Shown: positions 19,403 to 28,262, counted from the stretch's first letter. The stretch is 64,000 bases of DNA from Polynucleobacter sp. MG-27-Goln-C1 (GCF_018881905.1 NZ_JACVPM010000001.1:620001-684000); one strand, 5' to 3'. Notes: a model not told the origin generated them from the sequence alone. Numbers and translations are program-made.

Positions 19403-19431
19403 ATCCCAAGGATATGACACTTTTATTACAA
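19403..19431 (-). promoter_or_regulatory. Candidate PhoB box before the second ppk2
   Basis: Read on the minus strand, TTGTAAT (19425-19431) and GTGTCAT (19414-19420) are exactly 11 bases apart, with AAAA between; a third, weaker block TTGGGAT is at 19403-19409. The PhoB consensus is CTGTCAT repeated every 11 bases, so the first two blocks match 5/7 and 6/7. A possible -10 (TACAAA) follows at the usual distance and would place the transcript start just before ATG 19373. Found by eye, not scored. Confidence 0.45.
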
Positions 19432-19438
19432 ATGCTGT

Positions 19439-20215
19439 TTAAAGGGTTTTGGCAATGGATTCTTGGCAGTAAGTAGCCAATCGCTTGCGATCAATATGTG
19501 GTCGGTTCAGACTTGAAAATGCGGGTAGAACGGTAATTTGCGCTATGAAATAGCGGTTTTTAATAATATTGGACATTGATTCTAGTAGACCCATATCACC
19601 AATAAAAGCAGGCACCTCGCTACGTATCTGCGAGGCCTTTGAAAGATACCGAATGGAAAGTGGATAGATGGGGGCCTGAGCGACGATAGCCGATTCAAAA
19701 AGATTAGGCTTAAACGGTAAAACGCCTTCGCCAGCAGTTGAAGTTCCCTCGGGGAAGATGCAGATAGACTCTGTTTGTAATACCTCGGCAATTTGACCAA
19801 CAACCTGTCTTGCATGGCGCGCACTATCTCTACGAATAAATACAGTTCCCAACTGTTTTGCCATCCAACCGAAAACGGGCCAGCCCGCCACTTCAGACTT
19901 AGCAACGAAACGTATAGGCTTAAATGCATTAATCACGTGTATGTCTAACCAAGAAATATGGTTAGATGCCATAAGATATGGGATACCTTTGATCAAATCG
20001 GCACCCAGCACAACAAGTTCAATATTAAATATTTTCAGAAGGCGTCTAGACCACTCTTGAATTTTGCGGTCTTTATTAGTGCGTTTAAGAAAAGGAAATA
20101 CAAAAGAAAGTGTAAAGACACCACAAAGCACATGAATCCAAACCTGAGTCCATACCCAAATCTGCTGGAGTTTTGGCGTCTGGGTTGTCTGACAGTTGGG
20201 TGCAAGGTTTTTCAT
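19439..20215 (-). CDS. 1-acyl-glycerol-phosphate-type acyltransferase, PlsC/OlsA-like
   Basis: A 258-residue membrane-associated acyltransferase. The HX4D catalytic motif is NHISWLDIHV, followed by AKSEVAGWPVFGWMAKQLGT and the phosphate-binding FPEGTST. PlsC acylates lysophosphatidic acid; OlsA, in the same family, acylates lyso-ornithine lipid. The KSEVxGWPVFG motif and the olsB-like gene 2.4 kb away make OlsA worth considering, but sequence alone does not decide. An N-terminal hydrophobic helix (about 25-45) anchors it. The ATG at 20215 is preferred to the TTG two codons earlier. It diverges from the plcP-like gene. Confidence 0.85.
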   Translation of the reverse strand: MKNLAPNCQTTQTPKLQQIWVWTQVWIHVLCGVFTLSFVFPFLKRTNKDRKIQEWSRRLLKIFNIELVVLGADLIKGIPYLMASNHISWLDIHVINAFKPIRFVAKSEVAGWPVFGWMAKQLGTVFIRRDSARHARQVVGQIAEVLQTESICIFPEGTSTAGEGVLPFKPNLFESAIVAQAPIYPLSIRYLSKASQIRSEVPAFIGDMGLLESMSNIIKNRYFIAQITVLPAFSSLNRPHIDRKRLATYCQESIAKTL

Positions 20216-20236
20216 AAACAAACATCAATATAAATC

Positions 20237-20265
20237 AAGTCATCAAATTGACTTAAAAGCGTCAT
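20237..20265 (+). promoter_or_regulatory. Candidate PhoB box before the plcP-like operon
   Basis: Three blocks are 11 bases apart on the + strand: AAGTCAT (20237-20243), TTGACTT (20248-20254) and GCGTCAT (20259-20265), with spacers CAAA and AAAA. Against CTGTCAT they match 5/7, 4/7 and 5/7. A possible -10 (TACATA) begins 6-7 bases later. The site lies in the 85-base gap between the divergent OlsA-like and plcP-like genes, so it could serve either. Not scored against background. Confidence 0.42.
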
Positions 20266-20300
20266 GAGGATTACATAAAGCTTGTGCTTAATACATACTC

Positions 20301-21110
20301 ATGACGCATTACAGAGCTATTTGGATTTCAGATGTACACCTAGGAACATCAGGGTGTCAGGCAAACTACCTCCTCGATTTCTTAAAACATAATGAAGCCG
20401 ATCAGTTTTATTTAGTTGGCGACATCATTGACGGGTGGCGACTTAAACAATCTTTTTATTGGCCCCAAGCCCACAATGACGTAGTTCAAAAGCTGCTACG
20501 TAAGGCCCGAAAAGGTGCAGAGGTTATTTACATCCCCGGCAATCATGACGAAGCTGCCCGGCAATATTTTGGCATGTCCTTTGGGGATATTAAGGTACAA
20601 GAAGAAGTTATCCATACGACCTTAGATGGACGCAAGCTCTGGGTTACTCATGGCGATCTGTTTGATGGCGTAATGCAATATGCAAAGTGGCTGGCATACG
20701 TTGGTGACTCTCTGTATTCCTTCATCCTCTACATCAATCGATATTTCAATATGTTGAGAGTCAAGATGGGTCTGCAATATTGGTCCCTCTCTCAATATCT
20801 TAAGCATCAAGTGAAAAACGCAGTGAGCTACATCGCAGACTTTGAGCACATTATGGCCAGAGAGGCACGCTTACGTAATTGTGATGGTGTCGTATGCGGG
20901 CATATTCATAAAGCTGAGATCCGTGAAATTGATGGCCTGCTCTATTGCAATGACGGTGATTGGGTTGAAAGCCTATCCGCATTAGTTGAAACGACTGAAG
21001 GCGAACTCAAAATTATTTACTGGACCCAGATCAAAGGTGATCCAGTTCAAGCTCCTGAAATTACTCTTCAACCCGCTGTTGAATTACTCATCAAAGAGGC
21101 TACCGCATGA
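20301..21110 (+). CDS. plcP: PlcP-like phospholipase C (metallophosphoesterase)
   Basis: A 269-residue calcineurin-like phosphoesterase. The metal motifs are SDVHLGT (10-16), GDIIDGW, GNHDE, and the C-terminal GHIHKAEIREIDGLLYCNDGDWVES. Databases often label this family UDP-2,3-diacylglucosamine diphosphatase because of likeness to LpxH, but the long form with SLSQYLKHQVKNAVSYI matches PlcP, the phospholipase C used in phosphate-starved Sinorhizobium and marine bacteria to release diacylglycerol. The coupling to a GT4 glycosyltransferase (ATGA overlap) supports PlcP over LpxH. A PhoB-box-like site lies upstream. Confidence 0.82.
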   Translation: MTHYRAIWISDVHLGTSGCQANYLLDFLKHNEADQFYLVGDIIDGWRLKQSFYWPQAHNDVVQKLLRKARKGAEVIYIPGNHDEAARQYFGMSFGDIKVQEEVIHTTLDGRKLWVTHGDLFDGVMQYAKWLAYVGDSLYSFILYINRYFNMLRVKMGLQYWSLSQYLKHQVKNAVSYIADFEHIMAREARLRNCDGVVCGHIHKAEIREIDGLLYCNDGDWVESLSALVETTEGELKIIYWTQIKGDPVQAPEITLQPAVELLIKEATA

Positions 21111-22135
21111 AAATTATGATCATCACCGATGCATGGGACCCACAAGTGAATGGTGTTGTAAGAACGCTAAAGCAAACTCGCGCTGAACTGATTGCCATGG
21201 GCCATGAAGTGGAAATGATTACGCCAAATGGCTTCAAATCAATTCCTTGCCCCACCTATCCTGATATTGCACTCTCACTATTTCCTGGAAAAGAAGTTGC
21301 TCGCAGAATTAAAGCATTCGCACCAGATGCGATGCATATCGCTACAGAAGGTCCATTAGGTCTATCAGCCCGCGCTTATGCCGTTAAAAATCATCTGCCC
21401 TTCTCCACTGCATATCACACCCGCTTTCCAGAGTATGTCAAAGCGCGAACAGGTATCCCGCTTGCAATTACCTATGCATTCATACGCTGGTTCCATGGCC
21501 CATCTATGGCGGTTATGGCGCCAACGATTGTGGTTAAGGATGATTTAGAAAAGTATGGCATTCAGAATGTCGTGTTGTGGTCTAGGGGCGTTGATCTTGA
21601 TATCTTTAAGATGCAAGATTCCAAAGCACTCAATACTGCTCACCCGATTTTTCTCTATGTTGGTCGCGTTGCGGTTGAAAAGAATATCAATGCATTCCTT
21701 GAGATAGATCTTCCGGGCTCCAAATGGGTGGTTGGCGATGGCCCAGCAATGGCTGGAATCAAAGAAAAATACCCCAACATTAACTATCTTGGCGTTTTGC
21801 AGCAGCATGAGCTTGCCAAGGTCTACGCTGCAGCTGATGTATTTGTCTTCCCAAGCAAGACGGATACCTTTGGGCTCGTCATATTGGAGGCAATGGCTTG
21901 TGGAACGCCAGTAGCTGCTTATCCTGTTACCGGTCCAATTGATGTTTTAGGCAAATCCCAAGCGGGTGCTATGAATGAAGATTTACGAGTAGCCTGCCTA
22001 CAAGCACTCAAAATTCCGCGTGAATTAGCTAGGGAGCATGCTGAGAAATTCTCTTGGAAAGCTGCATCCGAACAATTTGCCAATCATCTTAAGCCAGTTC
22101 CATCGCCTGAAGTCCATGTTACTGCTCTTGCTTAA
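21107..22135 (+). CDS. GT4-family glycosyltransferase, probable diacylglycerol glycosyltransferase
   Basis: A 342-residue GT-B fold enzyme. The N-terminal motif DAWDPQVNGVVRTLKQT and the C-terminal donor-binding region FVFPSKTDTFGLVILEAMAC are typical of the GT4 subgroup that includes SqdX, MgtA and the Agt enzymes. Starting inside the stop of the plcP-like gene (ATGA overlap), it is well placed to glycosylate the diacylglycerol released by PlcP, giving phosphorus-free glycolipids. The sugar and acceptor are inferred, not shown. A mannosyltransferase is the main alternative. Confidence 0.82.
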   Translation: MKIMIITDAWDPQVNGVVRTLKQTRAELIAMGHEVEMITPNGFKSIPCPTYPDIALSLFPGKEVARRIKAFAPDAMHIATEGPLGLSARAYAVKNHLPFSTAYHTRFPEYVKARTGIPLAITYAFIRWFHGPSMAVMAPTIVVKDDLEKYGIQNVVLWSRGVDLDIFKMQDSKALNTAHPIFLYVGRVAVEKNINAFLEIDLPGSKWVVGDGPAMAGIKEKYPNINYLGVLQQHELAKVYAAADVFVFPSKTDTFGLVILEAMACGTPVAAYPVTGPIDVLGKSQAGAMNEDLRVACLQALKIPRELAREHAEKFSWKAASEQFANHLKPVPSPEVHVTALA

Positions 22136-22144
22136 GGCTGAATT

Positions 22145-22549
22145 TTGACAACCCCCTACAACATCAATCAAAACCCCCATAAGGGTAATCGAGGGCTTAC
22201 TAGAGCTTGGCATGCAGCCAAGAACTCTTGGTGTGGAATTGTGTATGCCTTTCAGGAAGAAAGTGCATTTAGACAGGAACTCACTTTGCTGGCAGTGTTG
22301 ACGCCAGTAGCACTTTTTCTTCCCATCACGCCGATAGAAAAATGTGCACTGGTTAGCTCTCTAATAATGGTCTTGGTTGTTGAGTTATTGAACTCTAGCG
22401 TTGAAGCAGCAATTGATCGCATCTCATTTGATCACCATGATTTGTCTAAGCGAGCTAAAGATTTTGGTTCAGCAGCTGTGATGCTGGCCCTCCTAGTTGC
22501 TGCACTGCTTTGGATCACGGTCTGTACCCCCCTTGTCATGCATTGGTAA
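22145..22549 (+). CDS. dgkA: Diacylglycerol kinase
   Basis: A 134-residue integral membrane kinase that phosphorylates diacylglycerol to phosphatidic acid. The core FRQELTLLAVLTPVALFLP, VVELLNSSVEAAIDRI (with the two catalytic-site Glu) and HDLSKRAKDFGSAAVML match E. coli DgkA, with three membrane helices. The start appears to be TTG at 22145, 9 bases after the GT4 stop, with AAGG upstream. In this operon it would return the diacylglycerol made by the PlcP-like enzyme to phospholipid when phosphate is plentiful (inference). Confidence 0.92.
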   Translation: MTTPYNINQNPHKGNRGLTRAWHAAKNSWCGIVYAFQEESAFRQELTLLAVLTPVALFLPITPIEKCALVSSLIMVLVVELLNSSVEAAIDRISFDHHDLSKRAKDFGSAAVMLALLVAALLWITVCTPLVMHW

Positions 22550-22591
22550 CACAAGGCCTATACGATTTAAGTCAGATACTTAAGGATAAAT

Positions 22592-23530
22592 ATGTCGGAT
22601 ATTCCAAACCCATTAGCTGCATTTGATATCTTCAACTCACGCTTTGAAGACAGACCAAAAAAGAATAAGAAAAACAAAGCAGATGCCATTAAAAAACTGT
22701 TCTCCAAAAAAATAGCGAAGAAACTCTTTGGCAAGAAATTTGCCACTAAAGCACGGGCTGAATTAACAACTCAAGAATTGGTCGCTCCCCAAAAGGCTTT
22801 AACTAAAGTAAAACGTCCCGCATTTCAAATTACGTGGGCTAGCAATGCGAGCGAAATTAAAGAAGCTCAACGCCTACGCTATAAAGTCTTTGCAGAAGAA
22901 ATGGGCGCAAATCTTCCTAAGAATGCAGAAAACTTAGATATTGATGATTTTGATGCCTATTGCGATCACTTACTCATTCGTGATCAAGAATCGCTTAAGG
23001 TAGTAGGTACATACCGAGTGCTACCTCCACACAAAGCTATGGAAATTGGTCGCTTATATTCTGATTCTGAATTTGACTTGTCACGCTTAAATCATTTGCG
23101 TCCAAAGATGGTTGAATTAGGCAGATCCTGTGTCCACGCAGACTATCGTTCTGGAGCAGTCATCATGGCACTATGGAGCGGTCTTGCCCAATACATGCAA
23201 AAGCATAACTATGAAATTATGCTCGGCTGCGCAAGCATTCCGATGGCCGATGGTGGTCACTTTGCAGCTAGCCTCTATAACTCTCTCAGCAACGAACAAA
23301 TGGCGCCAGTAGAGAATCATGCTTTCCCACGCCTACCACTACCCCTCGATCGCCTTAATGGCGGCTTACAGGTGGAGCCACCTCCATTGATTAAGGGTTA
23401 CCTGAAATTGGGGGCAAAGATTTGTAGCGCTCCGGCCTGGGATCCAGACTTTAATACTGCGGATGTTCTCACTATGCTCCGCCTATCTGAAATCAATCCA
23501 CGCTACGCTAAACACTTCTTAGGGCTTTAG
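22592..23530 (+). CDS. olsB: Ornithine-acyl-ACP N-acyltransferase-like GNAT protein (OlsB)
   Basis: A 312-residue protein. Residues 1-75 are a Lys-rich leader (RPKKNKKNKADAIKKLFSKK); the rest is an OlsB/autoinducer-synthase-type GNAT domain with RLRYKVFAEEMGA, CDHLLIRD, VGTYRVLPP, VELGRSCVHADYRSG, GCASIPMADGG and PPLIKGYLKLGAKIC. OlsB makes lyso-ornithine lipid, the first step to phosphorus-free ornithine lipids. AAGGATAAAT precedes the ATG. It ends the plcP-GT4-dgkA run on the + strand and converges with ppx after 3 bases. The basic leader is unusual and may bind the membrane. Confidence 0.82.
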   Translation: MSDIPNPLAAFDIFNSRFEDRPKKNKKNKADAIKKLFSKKIAKKLFGKKFATKARAELTTQELVAPQKALTKVKRPAFQITWASNASEIKEAQRLRYKVFAEEMGANLPKNAENLDIDDFDAYCDHLLIRDQESLKVVGTYRVLPPHKAMEIGRLYSDSEFDLSRLNHLRPKMVELGRSCVHADYRSGAVIMALWSGLAQYMQKHNYEIMLGCASIPMADGGHFAASLYNSLSNEQMAPVENHAFPRLPLPLDRLNGGLQVEPPPLIKGYLKLGAKICSAPAWDPDFNTADVLTMLRLSEINPRYAKHFLGL

Positions 23531-23533
23531 GAA

Positions 23534-25096
23534 TTACTTCAAGCTGATGGTGTAAGGCCGGCCGATACGCTCCCATTCGGCCGCTTCCTTTTGTAAGCTA
23601 AATTCAGTTAAGGGGTGTTCTTTAGCCCATTCTTTTGAAAGACTGACAAGGTAGGAACCATCATGCTCAGATACTTTCATCTTAGGAAAATTGCCGTCAC
23701 TACGACCGCGGCAAAGCACTTGGGCTAGACGTAAACAGAACAACATGCGCCAATCAGAGAAGTTTGGATTATTGGCCAGCTTGCCCAATTTTCCGGCATG
23801 ACCAATTAGTAATGCAGCCAATCTCGCCTGATCATTTTTAGAGAAGCCTGGCATATCAGCATTGCCTGCAATATAGGCTGAATGTTTGTGATAACCGTTG
23901 TGAGAAATCGATAAACCAATTTCGTGTAAGTTCGCAGCCCATTGGAGCAAAGCAATATTGTCCGCTCTACTCTCCGAATCTGGCTTAGGCAATTGAGCCA
24001 AAAATTCTGCAGCCAGATTGCCGACTCGTTTGGCCTGCTCTCGATCTACGGCATAGCGCTGCATAAATTGCTCAACCGTCACAAAACGCATATCGTCATG
24101 CTGAGAACGGCCCAACAAATCGTATAGAACGCCAATGCGCAAGGCGGCATCAGTCACTTCCATACTCTCAATGCCAAGCTCATCAAAGATGGCAATCATG
24201 ATCGCCAGTCCACCAGGCCAGACAGAACGTCGATCGTCCTTGAGACCATTCAACTCAACCTGACTGATGTGCTCGTACTTTAGAAGGTGCTTCTTCATGG
24301 CCCTCAGGCCATCGCGGGTGATTAAACCACTAGAGCCATTCACTCGCCCCATTGTCAAACCATCGGCCTGACCATTAAAGTTATTTTCAGCGATGAGCTC
24401 CGCTAAGGCACGGGCAGTACCCGATGATCCTATAACTTGCTTCCAACCTGACTTCAAATATGCCCCAGCGATTACTTGAATCTCTCGACGTGCAGCTAGC
24501 TCGGCCTCTTTAAAGGCGTGAGAATCTATATTTCCCTTAGGGAAGAAACGCAGACTATGGGAGACACAGCCAATGTAAAGGCTCTCCATGAGTTTGGGTT
24601 CGTAGCCCTTGCCAATAATGAGCTCGGTCGAGCCTCCGCCGATATCCACTACTAGGCGGTTACCATGTACAGCGGGCACCTCATGTGCAGCCCCAATATA
24701 GATTAAACGCGCCTCTTCAACGCCCGCAATGATTTCAATCGGGAAACCCAAAGCCTCTTCAGCATCACGAACAAAATTTGCAGCATTTTTTGCTACCCGA
24801 AGTGTATTTGTGGCTACGGCACGGACCTTGGAGGGATCAAAGCCTCTAATGCGCTCACCAAAACGGCGTATCGCAGTAATTCCACGCTGATAAGCGTCAT
24901 TACCGAGTAATTTGTCATCAGTTAAGCCCGCAGCAAGACGGACTGATTCCCGTAAGGTATCAATAGGACGCAGCTGAGTACCGGATGGAGTGTGGACAAC
25001 TTGGGCAACCAGCATCCGAAAACTATTTGAGCCTAAGTCGACTGCGGCGACTAAGTCTGATGCATTTTTTCCAGAGATGTCTTTATGTAATGCCAA
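23534..25096 (-). CDS. ppx: Exopolyphosphatase / pppGpp phosphohydrolase
   Basis: A 520-residue Ppx/GppA enzyme that removes terminal phosphates from polyphosphate. The ASKHA-fold motifs are VDLGSNSFRMLVA (20-32) and VVDIGGGSTELIIGK (about 150), and the C-terminal helical domain keeps the HD-like NLHEIGLSISHNGYHKHS. Length fits the long Ppx form with that extra domain. It is the degrading partner to the two PPK2 genes in the window. It converges with olsB and has its own upstream region with a PhoB-box-like triple repeat. Confidence 0.95.
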   Translation of the reverse strand: MALHKDISGKNASDLVAAVDLGSNSFRMLVAQVVHTPSGTQLRPIDTLRESVRLAAGLTDDKLLGNDAYQRGITAIRRFGERIRGFDPSKVRAVATNTLRVAKNAANFVRDAEEALGFPIEIIAGVEEARLIYIGAAHEVPAVHGNRLVVDIGGGSTELIIGKGYEPKLMESLYIGCVSHSLRFFPKGNIDSHAFKEAELAARREIQVIAGAYLKSGWKQVIGSSGTARALAELIAENNFNGQADGLTMGRVNGSSGLITRDGLRAMKKHLLKYEHISQVELNGLKDDRRSVWPGGLAIMIAIFDELGIESMEVTDAALRIGVLYDLLGRSQHDDMRFVTVEQFMQRYAVDREQAKRVGNLAAEFLAQLPKPDSESRADNIALLQWAANLHEIGLSISHNGYHKHSAYIAGNADMPGFSKNDQARLAALLIGHAGKLGKLANNPNFSDWRMLFCLRLAQVLCRGRSDGNFPKMKVSEHDGSYLVSLSKEWAKEHPLTEFSLQKEAAEWERIGRPYTISLK

Positions 25097-25128
25097 GATG
25101 GTTCCAATAGGGCTAGGCTTTAATGAAT

Positions 25129-25157
25129 ATGTCTATTTTATGAAATTATCGTGACAT
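25129..25157 (-). promoter_or_regulatory. Candidate PhoB box before ppx
   Basis: On the minus strand three blocks lie at exact 11-base intervals: ATGTCAC (25151-25157), ATTTCAT (25140-25146) and TAGACAT (25129-25135), with spacers GATA and AAAA. Matches to CTGTCAT/C are 6/7, 5/7 and 4/7. The last block ends 33 bases before the ppx ATG. The ends also form a 9-base inverted repeat, GAATATGTC (25125-25133) with GACATATTC (25153-25161). Found by eye. Confidence 0.45.
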
Positions 25158-25205
25158 ATTCGTGAAAAGAACAGCTAGTCTACTAGCTTCCCTATTGAAA
25201 TCAGG

Positions 25206-25418
25206 CTATGCGGCTAAATTTTGCTCAGAACTAGAGCAATCTACACTCCCAAAACTACAGAAGACACAACAGTCACCAGACTTAGGCTTCAAAATAGTGC
25301 TACAGGATGGGCAACGATATAGGTGTTGAGAAGTTCCGCGAGGAATCTCTAGAATTTCATGACCCTGACAGTTGGGGCAAGTAATTTGGGAATGATGGTT
25401 TTGAGCAAGTGTATTCAC
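25206..25418 (-). CDS. Small zinc-ribbon protein of the GDCCVFCS type
   Basis: A small cytoplasmic protein with C-P-N-C and C-P-S-C knuckles around residues 14 and 33, followed by the conserved GDCCVFCSFGSVDC motif. The motif recurs in short bacterial proteins of unknown function that often accompany heavy-metal or transport genes. Starts are ambiguous: GTG 25418 gives about 70 residues, the family's usual size; TTG 25484 would add 22 residues and overlap the mgtC stop. It lies directly downstream of mgtC on the same strand, so it is probably co-transcribed. Confidence 0.72.
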   Translation of the reverse strand: MNTLAQNHHSQITCPNCQGHEILEIPRGTSQHLYRCPSCSTILKPKSGDCCVFCSFGSVDCSSSEQNLAA

Positions 25419-25480
25419 AGCTGAATATTGCACTGAAAATATTTCAAAATGAAGACAACCCCCAAATTGAATGCAAAGGA

Positions 25481-26197
25481 TCAATCTGTTGTACTAGGAC
25501 TCCAGAATGCCTGATTTACAAAGTCCATAGAGGCTAATCTTGCAATCAAGGCATCCATTTTTGCACCCTCAACCGCAGAAGCAGTCAACACCGCCTGAAT
25601 CTCTACGTCATCGACTCCAAATTGATGCACCTCGACATCTTGAGTTTGATAACCAGCAGTTTCAAGGATATCTATAAATTGCTTCAGAGCTATTTTTTGA
25701 GAGTGTTTTGGGGTGATGATGTATACAGAATTGGTAACCTCAACCGAGTCCGTATCTAGTGGCTGCTGATTAATTAAGCTAACCACTGGTCGCAATAGCG
25801 TATTGGCTGCGAGAACAAACAAGGTTGCGAGCAAGGCCTCCAGAATCAGATCGGCGCCCGCGCATACACCAACGGCAGCCGATCCCCAGAGTGTCGCAGC
25901 AGTATTGATGCCCCGAATATTGCCCTCTTCGCGCATGATGACGCCAGCACCCAAAAATCCAATACCAGAAACTACGTAGGCCATCACATGAACAGCGCCT
26001 TCATGCCCAACCAAGCGATTGGCCGCATCTACGAAAATAGCGGCGCCAACTGCAACCAAAATATTGGTGCGCAAACCCGCAGTTCTTTGGCGATACTGGC
26101 GCTCAAGTCCTATCAAGCCACCGAGTAAAAAGGCCGTGCTTAGGCTAATGGCAGTATCTGCCAAAGAGATGAAATTGATATTGTTTAAAGACTCCAT
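25481..26197 (-). CDS. mgtC: MgtC/SapB-family protein (full-length)
   Basis: A 238-residue protein with four or five membrane helices (about 14-140) and a soluble ACT-like C-terminal domain (about 150-238). The family signature is [28 protein letters not shown], followed by [24 protein letters not shown]. In pathogens MgtC inhibits the F1Fo ATPase and limits phosphate uptake under low Mg2+; its position between ppx and phoX fits a role in Mg2+/phosphate balance here (inference). A short zinc-ribbon gene follows. Confidence 0.92.
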   Translation of the reverse strand: MESLNNINFISLADTAISLSTAFLLGGLIGLERQYRQRTAGLRTNILVAVGAAIFVDAANRLVGHEGAVHVMAYVVSGIGFLGAGVIMREEGNIRGINTAATLWGSAAVGVCAGADLILEALLATLFVLAANTLLRPVVSLINQQPLDTDSVEVTNSVYIITPKHSQKIALKQFIDILETAGYQTQDVEVHQFGVDDVEIQAVLTASAVEGAKMDALIARLASMDFVNQAFWSPSTTD

Positions 26198-26213
26198 GTA
26201 GCGATCATACTCA

Positions 26214-26237
26214 ATTCAAACTAAGATTAAAACTAAG
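26214..26237. repeat. Tandem 12-base direct repeat upstream of mgtC
   Basis: ATTCAAACTAAG (26214-26225) is followed at once by ATTAAAACTAAG (26226-26237); 11 of 12 bases agree. It is 17 bases upstream of the mgtC start on the other strand. A regulator binding site is possible, but nothing more can be said. Confidence 0.4.
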
Positions 26238-26256
26238 AAGCATGCCCAAGCAGGAG

Positions 26257-26274
26257 CCATAATCAAACTGTCAT
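26257..26274 (+). promoter_or_regulatory. Candidate PhoB box before phoX
   Basis: A perfect CTGTCAT (26268-26274) is preceded 11 bases upstream by CCATAAT (26257-26263; 4/7) with spacer CAAA. It lies 41 bases before the phoX ATG, and phoX homologues are classical PhoB targets. One strong block and one weak block only. Confidence 0.45.
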
Positions 26275-26315
26275 ATTCTGACTAGACAATGATTGATTAG
26301 CTAAACATATCCATT

Positions 26316-28262
26316 ATGTCAAATCCTACTGCACTTAAGCGTCGCTCATTCATCAAAATGGCTGTTGCCACTCCCATGCTGCCAATGGGGTCTGCTGGTC
26401 TTTCAGCGCTCTTCAGTAGCTCCCCATTAATTGCTGCCGAAACTGCCTCAGGCTTTAAGTCTGCAGAATTTATTTCTATGGAGGCGCCTTCTCTAGCTAA
26501 TCCAGAAGCAATGGCTACTACTTCAGTAGGGTCGATGCTCGAAATCACGATGCAGGACGGGAACAAAAAAGTATACAAACTGGCTTATGAACCATTCTTC
26601 ATCACCGGTGATATGGTCCCAGATGGTAAGAACGGAAAAATATTGGCTGGAGGATATGTTGATATCCACAATAGGCCGATTATGGATAACTCCGTATTAG
26701 GCAAAGAACGGCAATTCTTTTCTGATTGTCCGGATGGAATGTCTTTATTGAAGCTTGAAAAGGCGAATGTTAAAGGTGTGCGGGGCAATACGGTATTTGC
26801 AGTGGTTCAATTTGAATATACAAATACCAACCAGAGCAATGAAAAAATGTATGGTGTGCTGCCCTCTCAAATTGCCGTCTTAACACTCAACCAAGACCCG
26901 GCTAGCGGCAAACTCACCTTAGTCAAATACACTCCTGTAGATACTTCCAGCGCCCAGGGCCTATGGATCACCTGTGGTGCTAGCCTATCACCATGGAATA
27001 CGCATCTATCCAGCGAAGAATATGAACCAGACGCACCCTTTGCGCATGAGAATCCGCGTTTTAAAGCCTTCAGTAAAAATCTTTATGGCAATGAAACTAG
27101 TGCAAATCCATACAACTATGGCCACCTGCCTGAAGTAACCGTAAATCCCGATGGAACGGGCACCCTTGTAAAGCATTATTGCCTCGGGCGTATTTCACAT
27201 GAATTGGTCGAAGTAATGCCTGACAGAAGAACCGTTTTAATGGGTGATGACTTTACGAATAGCGGTCTATTTCTTTTCATTGCGGATAAAGAAGCTGATC
27301 TGTCTTCTGGAACGCTTTATGTAGCCAAACTAGGTCAAGGATTTTCCATAGATCCAAAAGACGAAGGTGCAAAATTATCTTGGATCAAGCTGGGTCATGC
27401 CACTAGCGATGAAATCAAGAAACTAGCTCTGACTTTAAAACCATCAGACATCATGACTGTTTTAAAGACCGACCCTAATGACGAGACATTCACCAAAATT
27501 TACTATGATGGTGTTGCAAATTGGGTAAAGCTGAAACCCGGAATGGAGAAGGCAGCGGCATTTTTAGAAACTCATCGCTATGCCTATTTAATGGGCGGCA
27601 GTATGGGCTTTAGCAAGATGGAGGGAACTAGCGCCAATCTGAAAGATAAAGTTACTTACTTTGCCCTGCAAAATATACAAGACTCCATGATCAAAAGTGG
27701 GAAGGGTTGGAATTCACAGAGCATGATTGATCTCGACAAGCCTTTGATCGCAGGCGCCATCATGACTAGCAAGCTTGAAGGCAAGCAATACGATCAAACA
27801 GGAAGCCCAATCAAGAGTCTTTGGGTTCCAAGTCAATTATCAGCGCTGATGGTTGGTCGAGATATTACTCAAGATGAACTCGGCAATTTAGCAGATCCCA
27901 ATACCATCTCCAATCCTGATAACTTAAAGTTTTCTGAAAAGTTAAGGACCCTCTTTATTGGGGAAGATAGCAGCACCCATGTAAATAATTTTATTTGGGC
28001 CTATAACGTAGATACCAAGAAACTCAGCAGAATTGCCTCCATGCCGTCTGGCGCAGAAGCAACCGGCTTAAGTGTGGTTGATAACCTCAATGGCTGGACT
28101 TATATCACCGCCAACTTCCAACATCCAGGGGATTGGCTAGGAAAATTACATGCAAAGGTTATGCCCATATTGAATCCCTTGATTCAAAAGAATTACAAGA
28201 ATCGATTTGGTGCTGCGGTAGGCTACATCACCGCCAAGCCTACCGGCATCAAGAGCACCTAA
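26316..28262 (+). CDS. phoX: PhoX-type alkaline phosphatase (Tat-exported)
   Basis: A 648-residue DUF839/PhoX enzyme that frees phosphate from organic esters in the periplasm or outside, using Ca2+ and Fe3+. The N terminus has a twin-arginine signal (KRRSFIKMAVATPM), as expected for a protein exported folded with its cofactor. Family landmarks include TCGASLSPWNTHLSSEEY, SHELVEVMPD, GDDFTNSGLFLFIADKE and a C-terminal FIGEDSSTHVNNFIW. Length is in the usual range. It stands alone, converging with the DUF2252 gene, with a PhoB-box-like site upstream. Confidence 0.92.
   Translation: MSNPTALKRRSFIKMAVATPMLPMGSAGLSALFSSSPLIAAETASGFKSAEFISMEAPSLANPEAMATTSVGSMLEITMQDGNKKVYKLAYEPFFITGDMVPDGKNGKILAGGYVDIHNRPIMDNSVLGKERQFFSDCPDGMSLLKLEKANVKGVRGNTVFAVVQFEYTNTNQSNEKMYGVLPSQIAVLTLNQDPASGKLTLVKYTPVDTSSAQGLWITCGASLSPWNTHLSSEEYEPDAPFAHENPRFKAFSKNLYGNETSANPYNYGHLPEVTVNPDGTGTLVKHYCLGRISHELVEVMPDRRTVLMGDDFTNSGLFLFIADKEADLSSGTLYVAKLGQGFSIDPKDEGAKLSWIKLGHATSDEIKKLALTLKPSDIMTVLKTDPNDETFTKIYYDGVANWVKLKPGMEKAAAFLETHRYAYLMGGSMGFSKMEGTSANLKDKVTYFALQNIQDSMIKSGKGWNSQSMIDLDKPLIAGAIMTSKLEGKQYDQTGSPIKSLWVPSQLSALMVGRDITQDELGNLADPNTISNPDNLKFSEKLRTLFIGEDSSTHVNNFIWAYNVDTKKLSRIASMPSGAEATGLSVVDNLNGWTYITANFQHPGDWLGKLHAKVMPILNPLIQKNYKNRFGAAVGYITAKPTGIKST

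Noticed and set aside
20301..21110. Calling this gene LpxH (UDP-2,3-diacylglucosamine diphosphatase)
   Set aside because: The motif set, length and coupling to a GT4 gene favour PlcP. LpxH remains the fallback if no other LpxH/LpxI exists in the genome, which cannot be seen here.
25125..25161. The 9-base inverted repeat before ppx as a terminator or hairpin operator
   Set aside because: The loop is 19 bases, the stem AT-rich and no T run follows; the 11-base block spacing explains the same bases better.
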